Shown: positions 37,054 to 46,283 of the stretch, in pieces
Position numbering within the stretch: the first letter of the stretch is position 1
Layout of the letters: every line of letters begins with the position of its first letter
DNA from: Azolla caroliniana
Lineage: Eukaryota > Polypodiophyta
NCBI GenBank assembly: GCA_043228905.1
Contig: JBHGNT010000001.1
Span: 36,766,001-36,830,000 of the forward strand
Direction: 5' to 3'
DNA length: 64,000 nucleotides
The notes under the pieces: model-generated
Seen by the model: only the letters and a program-made list of their open reading frames with translations
Told to the model about the DNA's origin: nothing
Database searches by the model: none
Translations under genes and position numbers: made by a program

Positions 37054-37654
37054 ACAAAGGAGGGAGGAGGAGGAAAAGGGAAGAACGGAGCAGACGACGA
37101 TGGTGATGACGACGACGACGATGATGATCCAGCTATGGCGGCAGAGGGAGGAAGAGCTTCAGTACGGAGTAAGTACTCTGCAGACACAGGAACTGGAACA
37201 GGATACAAGCACAGAGAGAGAGAGAGAGAGAGAAGAAGAAGAAAGAGTGCGCTTACTTTATTTTGTGAATTAATTTTGTTTTATTTTTTTAAGGATAGAT
37301 AGACATACGGAAGAGTAAGGACGAGAGAGATAGATACATTATATTATTGTCTTCGCAGGCTATAAGACCTAAAAAATTTACATTTCACGTGATACTTCTT
37401 AAAGTGAGTAGCGACTCTCGATGTTCGAGAACTTTACCGATGAGTGTTGCAATTGAGAGTGCACGTTGTGGTTCTGAGAGAATTTCGTGCCAAGGATTGG
37501 GCTTCGTCGAATATGTGTGGAAAGCATAGTTGAAATCGAGACTGTAACTCTTGTTCGTGGGTTCAACAACCACTACCAGGTGGGGTGGTCATGGGTTCAA
37601 CCCCTAGATTACACTTACATTGCACAATCTCATACATTAATTTCAAAGGATATA
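37054..37654. other. Upstream region of the CBSX5-like gene
   Basis: It includes an imperfect GAC/GAT trinucleotide tract (about 37091-37130) and a (GA)n run with (GAA)n (about 37212-37245), which are CT/TTC-rich in the direction of CBSX5 transcription. No clear TATA box can be chosen. A GGTTCAACCCC at about 37594 resembles a tRNA B box, but no tRNA or SINE structure is evident around it. Confidence 0.45.
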
Positions 37655-37712
37655 TGTTGAGAATCTATTAGTACTCAAAGGTCAAAAGTCACCACTACTC
37701 TCTACACATTAA

Positions 37713-37749
37713 TTATGTGTCATAGAATCATATATTCTATGACACATAA
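37713..37749. repeat. Hairpin-forming inverted repeat in copia 2 LTR
   Basis: TTATGTGTCATAGAAT, then five bases, then its exact reverse complement. The 3' LTR retains an imperfect version near 44494-44525. A structural or protein-binding role in the LTR is possible but unknown. Confidence 0.8.
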
Positions 37750-37867
37750 CTAATGAGTTTCCACAATCCCCATGACCCATGAGGTTCAGTAGTTAATGAA
37801 GACAGAGGATGACTATATAAAGCACCATCCTCCTACTTTGTAATGTGTCGGTTCGTCTCCTTTGTAA

Positions 37868-37880
37868 TATACTTCTTCTT
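37868..37880. repeat. Target-site duplication of the LINE in the LTR (left)
   Basis: TATACTTCTTCTT, repeated exactly at 39121-39133. In the uninterrupted 3' LTR the corresponding sequence occurs only once (near 44646-44656). Confidence 0.8.
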
Positions 37881-39120
37881 CTTCTTCTTTTCCAAAATGA
37901 AGTTACTTTCCTATTAGTTAGGAAGGATTATTACAAAGAGACTGTACAAGGAGGCTTATACATAGATCGGGGAATCTCCCTCCGATCAAGTTCAAGAAAA
38001 TGAGACTAGTTACATCACCTTTCAGACTAACTACTTAATGTAAGTACCTATAGCTAAAAACGGACCCCTGTAGTGATGGCTAGTACGAGACAACTCCTGG
38101 GGTCAACAACGAAGGGAGGGTGGTAAGTGAGTCGGAAACAACCAGCGTGGGGGCTGGTAGTTCCACCTCGGGCCACTTCCTCCTTGTGTCACCATAGGCG
38201 TGTTCCACCATTTTTACCAAAAGTGCAAACGGGGGCAGTAACCACGTCATTGGAATGGCTGCAAACCTCGTCCAATTGCCCTCGTAGGCAGCTGATAAGT
38301 GCAAACCATATGTCCATGATCACTTCCTCTGGGGGCCGCACTAGATCCTGAAAGACCTTTAGGCAACGTGCTTTCCATACATACCATAGGGTGAAGCCTG
38401 CGATCAGCATCCAAATGTCTCAGACGCTAGGGGATGCGGACTGCAAGCCTCTCTCAAATTGAATCTTGGCGATTTTGCCTCTCATGCATACATAACACCA
38501 ACTATCCGCATTGAGGGCGTCCGTCCACCTATCAACGGAGTGATCAAGCCATTCCACAACACTCCACGATGTTGTTCCTTCCACTTCACATGCCGCAAGG
38601 AGGCGAGTCACTCTATCCCATACCTTTTGAGCTTGAAGGCAATCCCATAGACAATGTTGTTCCTTCCACTTCACATGTCGCAAGGTTGGCGAGTCACTCT
38701 ATCCCATACCTTTTGAGCTTGAAGGCAATCCCATAGACAATGCCTTAGAGTCTCAATAGGTGAATGGCAAAGTGGGCAGCCTAACGGGCCGCCACGTTTA
38801 CCTAGCCATTCGCCAACAGGAACCACATTATGACCGATTTGCCACCAAAAAAACTTTATCTTTTTCGGCATGTGGAGACGCTAGAGACCCTTCCAAAAGG
38901 TAATGAGCACCTCATCAGGGATGCCCAATGTATGCCAGACATTACGTAAGGGGCCATCTAACTGCAGTTGAAAAGTCAGGCCCAATTTAGTGTTGTACTC
39001 GAAGAAATGGCGAAATCTGCCATCATGCTTCCACCTGAAATCCCCTGGGTCCCATTCTAGTTCGACGAGGGGACGACGACCATATACCCATTTAGTACCC
39101 CATTTAGTACCTCATTTTAG
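37881..39120 (-). mobile_element. 5'-truncated L1-type LINE inside the 5' LTR
   Basis: A minus-strand LINE 3' end with the tail motif AACTAATAGGAAAGTAAC then TTTTGGAAAAGAAG at 37881-37921. Upstream in the LINE are zf-RVT frames: MPKKIKFFWWQIGHNVVPVG, then CPLCHSPIETLRHCLWDC (C-x2-C-x8-H-x4-C; in the 38671-38871 frame) and TLWYVWKARCLKVFQD (38189-38410 frame). It is bounded by the 13-bp target duplication. A local tandem duplication of about 87 bp repeats the HCLWDCLQAQKVWDRVTR coding segment (about 38571-38657 and 38658-38745). Confidence 0.85.
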
Positions 39121-39243
39121 TATACTTCTTCTTTAGTACCTCATTTTCTCTTGTCTATCTTGTGTTTTCTCCCCTCCCCTCTCTTCTTCACACACACACA
39201 CATCTCTTCTGTTCCACAGAATCATATTATCAGATTCTTTACA

Positions 39244-39254
39244 TGGTATTAGAG
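39244..39254 (+). promoter_or_regulatory. Primer-binding site of copia 2
   Basis: TGGTATTAGAG directly after the 5' LTR. This is the initiator tRNA-Met-type site seen in copia 1, with one C-to-T change. Confidence 0.88.
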
Positions 39255-39407
39255 AGATTTGGTAGCTCGATCTAGCCCATCCTCGTGTGTTGTGTCTACG
39301 CTGATGATTCAAAGAAATCTGGCTCATCACTATCGTAGTGCCGCTACATAGCTTGTATTCAAGAGAGAAGAAGGAAGAAATCTACATCGAACACCATGTC
39401 ATGAATA

Positions 39408-40280
39408 CTCAAATGGGAGTGCTCTCCTTAGCGAGAAGTTGGACCGAAACAACTTTGCATCTTGGGAGTACAAGATGCACCAATACCTTGTCAGTCAAGG
39501 TTATTGGAGTTGCATCAAAGGAGCATAAGAAAATCAACCCGACCCAAAGGACGCCGACTACTCAACGTGGGACCAAACGACGAGTTGAGTAATGTATTTG
39601 TTGGCGACATGTGTTCATGACCACATGCTCTGCTACATTCGAGAAGTCGAGACACCGAAGGAAGCATGGGAGAATCTTAGGAAAATTTTCATGGCCAACA
39701 CAACCACAAGAAAGCTTCAACTCTGCCAAGAGTTGAATAATATCCAACAAATGGATATGTCCATTACAAGCTACACCTTGAAGATCAAGGAGCTTTCTGA
39801 TTCACTTGGTTCAATAAGCATCAATGTGGATGAAGATGAGATGGTGCAAATATGCCTCGCGGCCTAGCATGACGATTCTGCGCAATGACAACCATCGTTG
39901 AGAATCCTCCCTCTTTCTTCGATCTTCAATCAATGCTATTGGTTAAAGAAAATCATGTTCGAACGTTCGAACTAAGAGCAATGCCTCGGAAAGCCACATG
40001 CTCCACACACATTCGGATGGAGGAAGAAGCCGATTCGGCCAAGGACGAGGCGGACGAGCTCCGACCTATGAAAACAACTCCCATTATTGACAAGACGATC
40101 GAAACCCGAGAGGAGCGTTCGGAAGAAGGGAAAGTTTCAATACCGGTTGAAATTCACACAACAATCCAATCGAATTCCGATATTCTGGTATACTCAGCCA
40201 CCACGAAGAAGAGTGCCGAAAGAAGTGACGGGAACTCAACGCTCCTTATGCGCAACGCTCGGTCACAATCGAGCTTAGAA
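39408..40280 (+). pseudogene. Copia 2 gag, broken
   Basis: Homologous to copia 1 Gag: EKLDRNNFASWEYKMHQYLV, then MYLLATCVHDHMLCYIREVE and AWENLRKIFMANTTTRKLQL in one frame, broken by TAA at 39535, TGA at 39586 and TAG at 39865. It then shifts frame to NPPSFFDLQSMLLVKENHV. A degenerate zinc knuckle at 40175-40216 reads FRYSGILSHHEEEC, keeping the His and last Cys but with both first cysteines replaced. The reading frame is not restorable without several changes. Confidence 0.8.
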
Positions 40281-41071
40281 TGATACACAGAAAAACGGGA
40301 AATAAAACATGACACAAAGAAGAGGAAGATACACAGGAGGTTTACGTGGAAAACCCCAAGCTAGGGGAAAAAACCACGGTAGCCCACAGGCTGCAAACTG
40401 TCACCATGTAGGAATATACAACACTGAGTTCACTGAGGCACCGACCTCGTGCTCACAAATTTTCGCCACAGGCGGCGGTTACAACAGAGGCAACGACCTC
40501 TTTCTCTCTCTCTCTCTCTCTCTCTCTGTATAGTTACGCACACTGATCTCGTGCAAAACAGAAAATGACAACTAAAAAACCCAAAACTACTAGTTTGCCC
40601 TAAGTCATATTTATACTAATATGACTTTTCGGCTATTTACAAATATAGCCTCGATGGACTATCAGAAAACATATTTACGAATATGTCTCTTCATCCGGTT
40701 CTCCGTAGCAGGGTACTCGTCATCCGGTCTTCACCAGGTCTGCATCATCCGGCTCTCCGTAGCCGGGTACTCCTCATCCGGTTCATACCGGGTCTGCACC
40801 ATCCGGCCCTCCGTAGCCGGGTACTCCTCATCCGGTCTTCACCGGGTCTGCATCATCCGGCTCTCCGTAGCCGGGTACTCCTCATCCGGTTCATACCGGG
40901 TCTGCATCATTCGGCTCTCCGTAGCCGGGTACTCCTCATCCGGTTCATACCGGGTCTGTACCATCCGGCTCTCCGTAGCCGGGTCCACCTCATACGGTTT
41001 CAGCCTCGGTCGAGTTTGTTCATCGGCACTGTTCTTCTCCCTTCCCATCCGGAGGGACCTGTCTCCCAACA
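40281..41071 (-). mobile_element. Solo LTR inserted between gag and protease
   Basis: On the minus strand it begins TGTTGGGAGACAGG and ends TTTTTCTGTGTATCA, so TG...CA termini, 791 bp. It is flanked by AGAA at 40277-40280 and 41072-41075. It interrupts the copia 2 coding region between the zinc knuckle and protease, where copia 1 has only a short linker. It contains the paired motifs TTTACGTGGAAAACCCC and GGGAAAAAACCACGG (plus strand), shared with the fragment at 63197-63420, a (TC)n run at about 40501-40527 and the 54-bp minisatellite. Confidence 0.75.
40707..41030. repeat. 54-bp minisatellite, 6 copies, within the solo LTR
   Basis: Units start at 40707, 40761, 40815, 40869, 40923 and 40977, each exactly 54 bp, with the core AGCCGGGTACTCCTCATCCG and a palindromic CCGG-rich composition. 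Because 54 is a multiple of three, one plus-strand frame stays open through all copies and into the protease. This is an accident of unit length rather than evidence of a gene. GC content is far above the surroundings. Confidence 0.92.
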
Positions 41072-41535
41072 AGAAGAAGTGTGAGACGGCTTCCACTAGC
41101 CGACAACTAACCAATTACGCCACCAATTCCGAGTATGATGACCATGGCGGAATATTTGTGATGAGACATAGAGCCAATTCTATGTCGGCCTCTACTTTGA
41201 CTAGTGTCTCCGGTCCGAAAGATGTATGGTTCGTCGACTCTGGTGCTTCGAACCATATGACGTCTCATCAAGAATGGTTTCGAGACTTACGAGAGCCGGA
41301 TCGACCCAGCTATGTCGAAACCGGAGCTGACACTACTCATCCGATTTGGCATATTGGTTATGTCCCATTCAGGAAAGAGACCGAACAAACTTGCATAAAA
41401 AATGTCTTGCATGTACCGACCATAACGAAGAATTTGGTCTCGATCAGCCAAATTGTTGAGCAAGGCATGCAAGTTGAAATCAACCAAGGTGGTTGTTTCA
41501 TCGAGAAGGAAGGCCGACTAATCGCTCGTGGTTGA
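41072..41535 (+). pseudogene. Copia 2 aspartic protease region
   Basis: The frame carries VWFVDSGASNHMTSHQEWF with the canonical DSGAS active site, then VLHVPTITKNLVSISQIVEQ and CFIEKEGRLIARG. It ends at a TGA (41533-41535) just before the pre-integrase domain. The open frame extends upstream into the inserted LTR. That upstream part is not copia protein. Confidence 0.85.
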
Positions 41536-41559
41536 AGGGAAGGTTGAATGTTTATCCTC

Positions 41560-42409
41560 GTGTCGAATGAGGTGAAATCGGCCATGTTTTGCTGACACTA
41601 ACATAGAGTTATGGCATAAAATAATCAACCATATCAATCTCAACAAACTCAAGGCAATGCAATCAAAAGGAGTCGTCATCGGGCTCTCGACCTTCAAAGA
41701 GAAAGAGATTGAAGGAGTATGTGGAGCATGCCAATTCGGCAAGTAACATTGGCACTTGTTCCTGAAGGAGAGGAACGTGAGCAAAGGCCTATTGGACGTA
41801 CTCCACTCGGATGTGTGGGGACGGGCACAGAGGACCACATTCAGAGGATGTCGGTGCTATGTTACCTTCATCGACGACTTCTCTAGATACACATGGATCT
41901 TTCCCATGAGGATGAAGAGCGAAGTGGTTGCATAGTTCCAAAAATTCAAAAGTGAAGTCGAAAAGACAATTGGCTGCCATGTACGATGTCTTCGGTCAGA
42001 CAGAGGAAAGGAATACTTCTCTGATGCATTCGCGGCATACCTTCGCCAAGAAGGAATTCAACGAGAATTCATTTGTCGCCACACATTGCAACAGAACGGT
42101 GTAGTCGAACACAAGAATTGGCACATTCTCGAAGTAGGACGAGTCATGCCCAACGGGAAGCACATGCCGAAGTCATATTGGGCTGAAGCAGCAAATATTG
42201 TTGTCTACCTCATGAACGGGTGCACAACATCCAAAGTGCATGAACTTACCCCTTACGAGAAGTATTATGGACAGAAGTTGAACCTATCCCATGTAATGAT
42301 ATTCGGCTCAATCGCATACGTGGATATTCCCGACGAAAATCGGCAAAAGCTAGATCCCAAGTCAGAGAAGTGTATCCTTGTAGGGTACTCACTGGAGCAA
42401 AAGGGATAG
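41560..42409 (+). pseudogene. Copia 2 integrase
   Basis: In order: ELWHKIINHINLNKLKAMQS and CGACQFGK (HHCC zinc finger), LHSDVWG (first catalytic Asp near 41810), FIDDFSRYTWIFPM, CLRSDRGKEYFSDAFA (second Asp near 41999) and LQQNGVVEHKN (catalytic Glu at 42107-42109). It ends with SYWAEAANIVVYLMN and KCILVGYSLEQKG. Stops (TAA after QFGK, TAG after SEVVA, TAG at the end) make it a pseudogene, although the D-D-E triad is intact. Confidence 0.88.
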
Positions 42410-42784
42410 AGGACGAAGATCGACTAAGGCATATGTTCGAAGAGGCTTAGTGGGCCACAAGAGCCCCTGAGTGATTAGAGAACATTTCGACCAAGTCCGA
42501 AGATGGACAAAGGCAAGGCCAAAATGTTGGAATATGAAGACGACCAATTTGACGACAATGACTCGACTCACTCATTTGACATTGAGTTCGGTGGCTTTGA
42601 TGTGCCTCTTATGAGGTCATCCGACGTTAAGAAAGCACTCACATCGGCAAATGAGAAAGTTCGTCACTCCACCCGAGATAAAGAATACGGTTAGCTGATT
42701 CGGCAACAACGACTATATGGCATACCACTATGCCTTTATGATGAAGGTGGCGACAACTCGTGAATCGGAAAATTTTTCCTAGGC

Positions 42785-43610
42785 AGCCAATGATCCACGA
42801 TGGGTCAAAGGAATGAATGAGGAGATGCATGCACTATGCAAGAACGAGACATGGGATCTCATTCCCCACTCACCACACAAAAAGACGAAAAGTTGCAGAA
42901 GGATTTACAAGGTGAAGTAGAATGTTGAGGACATTGTCAATCGCTACAAAGCGCGACTCGTAGCAAAAGGATACGCAGAAGCACACAGAGTCGACTATGA
43001 AGAGACCTTTGGCCCGGTGGTAAAAATGACGACCGTGCAGACCGTGATTGCACTTGCAGCAACGAAAGGGTGACACTTCCATCAAATGGACATCAAGAAT
43101 GCCTTTCTTCAAGGTGAATTAGAAGAGGTGTACATGGTACAACCACCCGGCTTCGAATCCAACATCAATCCGAAAGCAATCTGCCGACTTAAGAAGCCTC
43201 TCTACGGCCTTAAGCACGCACCACGTGCTTGGCACTCGAAGATAACACATTATCTTCATCGAATCCGCTTTAGAATGTCGAAATCCGATAACTCCCTATA
43301 CATACGAAGCAATTCTGGAAGCCCGATTGTCATCATCCTATACGTGAATGGTCTGGTCATTGGAGGTGAAAATCTATTTGACATCAACAAGCTCAAGTCC
43401 CTCCTCTTCGGCAAATTCGAGATGACGAACATGAAAGAGCTCCATTACTTCCTTGACATCGAGGTAATCCGGACTCCAACCGGCGTAATGATCACCCAAC
43501 GACACTACATCCATAACTTATTATACAAGTTTGGGATAACTAAGTGCAAATCTATGGCAACCCCTCTTGATCGAAACCTCAAACTAGATGCCAATTCTGG
43601 CACCACATAG
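42785..43610 (+). pseudogene. Copia 2 reverse transcriptase
   Basis: It begins around WVKGMNEEMHALCKNETWDL and continues [45 protein letters not shown] and LHYFLDIEV. Stops lie near 42918 and 43071 and at 43608. The catalytic YVDD box is YVNGLVIGG (near 43340), so an essential aspartate is asparagine and the next is glycine; activity is not expected. Confidence 0.88.
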
Positions 43611-44378
43611 TGTGAGCAGACACACTATCAACAACTTGTTGGTAGTCTTATCTACATCACGATTACTCGACCCGACCTCAGCTATCTAGTCGGCCTCCTT
43701 AGTCAATTCATGCAAACTCCACGAGATATTCATTTGGATTGTGTTAAGCAAGTGTTACGATACGTGAGTGGAGCGTTGGACTACAACATTCTCTATAAAT
43801 TGGTCAGGCCAATTCAACTCGAAGGGTACACAGATGCCAACTGGGCCGGCTACAAAGTCGATCAACGATTGACCCTCGGATTTGTTTTCTCCCTCGGTAG
43901 TGGAGCAATATCATGGAGTACCAAGAAGCAGTTGATTGTTGCACTTTCCAGCACAGAGGCCGAATATAGGGGCGCGGTTGTGGCTGCATGTGAAGCCGTA
44001 TAGCTCAAGAGGATTTTGAAGTATCTAGGCGTTCCCATCAAGGATCCGACTCCCCTTTATTGCCACAACATGAACAATATTTATCTGGCTCGGAACCTGG
44101 CATTCCATGCACGCCTGAAGCATATTGAAATACATTATCACTTCATCCTAGAGTGTGTTCAGGCTGGAGATTTCGACCTTCAAAACATCAACACAAATCT
44201 TCAAACAACTGACATCTTCACCAAAGCCTTAGGAGCCGAGAAGCTTCGACAATTCATGTCAGACCTTGGATTAACGATCCTTGACTTGCCAAGCTTGAGG
44301 GGGAATACAAACCAGACATTTGCCGAACTGGATACCAGCCGACACGGACATCAACCAAAAGGAACCGACCCGAGTTGA
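43611..44378 (+). pseudogene. Copia 2 RNase H
   Basis: Contains GYTDANWAG (normally DADWAG), ISWSTKKQLIVALSSTEAEY and, past a TAG at 44001, YLARNLAFHARLKHIEIHYHFILE and TDIFTKALGAEKL. These are the standard C-terminal motifs of copia pol. Confidence 0.87.
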
Positions 44379-44380
44379 CC

Positions 44381-44391
44381 TTGAGGGGGCA
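44381..44391 (+). promoter_or_regulatory. Polypurine tract
   Basis: TTGAGGGGGCA immediately precedes the 3' LTR. A second similar GAGGGGGAATA lies about 90 bp upstream near 44297. Confidence 0.75.
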
Positions 44392-44769
44392 TTTTGAGAA
44401 TCACACTCAACCTAGACTAGTGTGTGAACACACCTTTGAGAATCTATGAAAACTCAAAGGTCAAAAGTCACCACTACTATCTACACATTGACTATGTGTC
44501 ATAGAATCATATTCTATAACACATAACTAATTAGTTTCCACATTCCCCATGACCCATGAGCTTTGGTAGTTAATGAAGAGATATGATGACAATATAAAGC
44601 ACCCTCCTCCTACTTTGTAATGTGTCGGTTGATCTCCTTTGTAATATACTTCTTCTTGAGTACTTAATTTTCTCTTGTCTATCTTGTGTTTTCTCTCATC
44701 TCCCCTCGTCTCCTCTTCACACACACACACACCTCTTCTGCTGCACAGAATCATATATGATTCATTACA
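44392..44769 (+). repeat. 3' LTR of copia 2
   Basis: It aligns with the 5' LTR over its whole length (shared CAAAGGTCAAAAGTCACCAC, CCCCATGACCCATGAG, TACTTTGTAATGTGTCGGTT). It starts TTTTGAGAATC (TG mutated to TT) and ends CATTACA. Divergence from the 5' LTR of the order of 10 percent points to an old insertion. Confidence 0.87.
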
Positions 44770-44814
44770 ATATATATATATATATATGGAGTAAAAGAGG
44801 TGAGAAATTAGGTT

Positions 44815-45042
44815 TCCAACCCAAGACATAGTGTTAATAGTGCTATAGTTTGGATGCATATGTAACGTAGAGCTTACATTTCCGGGATTTGGCTCGCTCA
44901 AATTGGGAAACCTCGACGTTCTATGCACCTAAGACATGGTGCTAATAGTGTTGCATCATATAAATTGGAGGCACATGTAATGCAAACCTTACAATTCCAG
45001 GATTTGGCTCGCTGAAATTCGGAAACCTCGGCGTTCTATCTA
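44815..45042. repeat. Tandem duplication of about 113 bp next to copia 2
   Basis: Two copies share AAGACAT.GTG.TAATAGTG, GGATTTGGCTCGCT and GGAAACCTCG.CGTTCTAT in the same order. Non-coding. Confidence 0.75.
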
Positions 45043-46283
45043 GAGGAAGAATGATAGGAAATGCAGAGGATTTAAAGGGATAAAAAGTAACCTAACACTA
45101 TTATGGGGAACTTTCTTAAATAAGAGAGAGAGTGTGTGATGTCAAATTTACAAAATCTTGAATTCAGTCAAATCATAATGACATTGAGGGAGCAACAATC
45201 CAAGAAGATTAATGCACGTTGCCTACATAATTAGCATAATGGTAAGTTGCTTTTCTATGGCTTGGTCTTCGGCAAAGTTAGTAGGAATCTAGTTTACCTC
45301 TCTCGTTGTGAGTGTCAAGAGTTTGACGAAGAAGATAACCAAATGGACAAGAAAGAAGATAGTACTAAAGGAAAGACTCCATAACTGGTGTTGTTCACCT
45401 TGAATTCCTTCAAGGTGAACTCCTCTATTTATACTACATGGCATGCATACTTGTTGCACGCATGTGAATCTACAATAGAGCATGTAGGTATGCATGCATG
45501 TGCCAAGTGTAAATACTACAAGGGAGCAACTATGCACATGATGCTAGCAAAATAATAAGGAACAATTACATACATAACTAGTACTAGATATCTTGGTTAA
45601 CTCATAATAGTAGATTATAACATGGTCGTGTCAAGAGTTCGAATCTTGACAGTGAGGTGGAGAAAGGAACCCCAATAATCTACTCTCGAGGGGATAAAAA
45701 AGATCATATATTTATTTATTTTTCCATAAAAAATATGCTCCATTGGTACTACAATTAAAAAGGCCAAAAGCACTATACAAATAATATATAATGTTTGTTT
45801 CATCTCCACAAGTACATATCATCAAAGAAAGGACCAAATATAAGCGATGGCATTTGGCAAGATAAGGATAATTATAATCCATGAATACAACTCTCAGCCT
45901 TTGCCAATAACACCTATGCTACGACAAGCTAGGAGTCCACATATAAAGGTGATAGAATCGGGGACCATACTGTTGTCGTGAAAAATCAGTCACTACATGC
46001 GGATCCACCGAGGTCCTGGACCGGAAGATTCAATGTTTTTAGCAGCGTAAGCGAGAAAGTATTGAAGATAGATAGATGGATGAAGAGAGAAAGAAAGAAA
46101 GATATATTAACGTCTTCTAAGGCCAAATTTGGCCCATGAGACAATTGGTTTACAACAAAAGAGTATTTATCCAGTCATCATAACTAAAATAAAATTAAGT
46201 AAAAAATAGAACTTAAACTAAAAGAGTTCTAGTAGTGTACAATACATAGTATACTCGAAAGTGACTATACACTAAGCCTAATT
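45043..46283. other. Intergenic, with one SINE-like candidate
   Basis: No gene seen. Around 45590-45665 a CTTGGTTAACTCA followed about 33 bp later by AGAGTTCGAATCTTGAC is compatible with pol III A and B boxes of a tRNA-derived SINE. The 3' end and target duplication are unclear. The 3' UTR of the adjacent minus-strand LINE should lie near the right end. Confidence 0.35.

Larger units (their letters stand above)
37655..39243 (+). repeat. 5' LTR of copia 2, split by a LINE
   Basis: It begins TGTTGAGAATC and ends TCTTTACA at 39243. Excluding the LINE and one duplicated target site it is about 336 bp. It includes a TATA box (CTATATAA at about 37813-37820). Compared with the 3' LTR it lacks about 44 bp near its start, explained by recombination between two GAGAATC copies. 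A 16-bp perfect inverted repeat (37713-37728 and 37734-37749) is present. Confidence 0.85.
37655..44769 (+). mobile_element. Full-length Ty1/copia element with nested insertions (copia 2)
   Basis: An LTR-to-LTR copia element, flanked by ATATA at 37650-37654 and 44770-44774. Domain order is gag, protease, integrase, reverse transcriptase, RNase H, as required for copia. Removing a 1.25-kb LINE from the 5' LTR and a 0.8-kb solo LTR from the gag-protease junction leaves about 5.1 kb, the usual copia length. All coding parts carry stops or frameshifts. It is related to copia 1 (same Gag and protease-linker motifs), but the LTRs are different. Confidence 0.9.

Noticed and set aside
37560-37615. 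tRNA-like GGTTCAACCCC box
   Set aside because: No matching A box, acceptor stem or cloverleaf can be drawn around it.
40707-41030. Regular 54-bp periodicity considered as a CRISPR array
   Set aside because: Units are contiguous with no unique spacers, in a plant nuclear LTR. This is a minisatellite.
40621-41535. 304-codon ORF with repeated GYSSSG-like units
   Set aside because: It is a chimera of the inserted LTR minisatellite and the copia 2 protease. It stays open because the repeat unit is a multiple of three, so it is not a gene.
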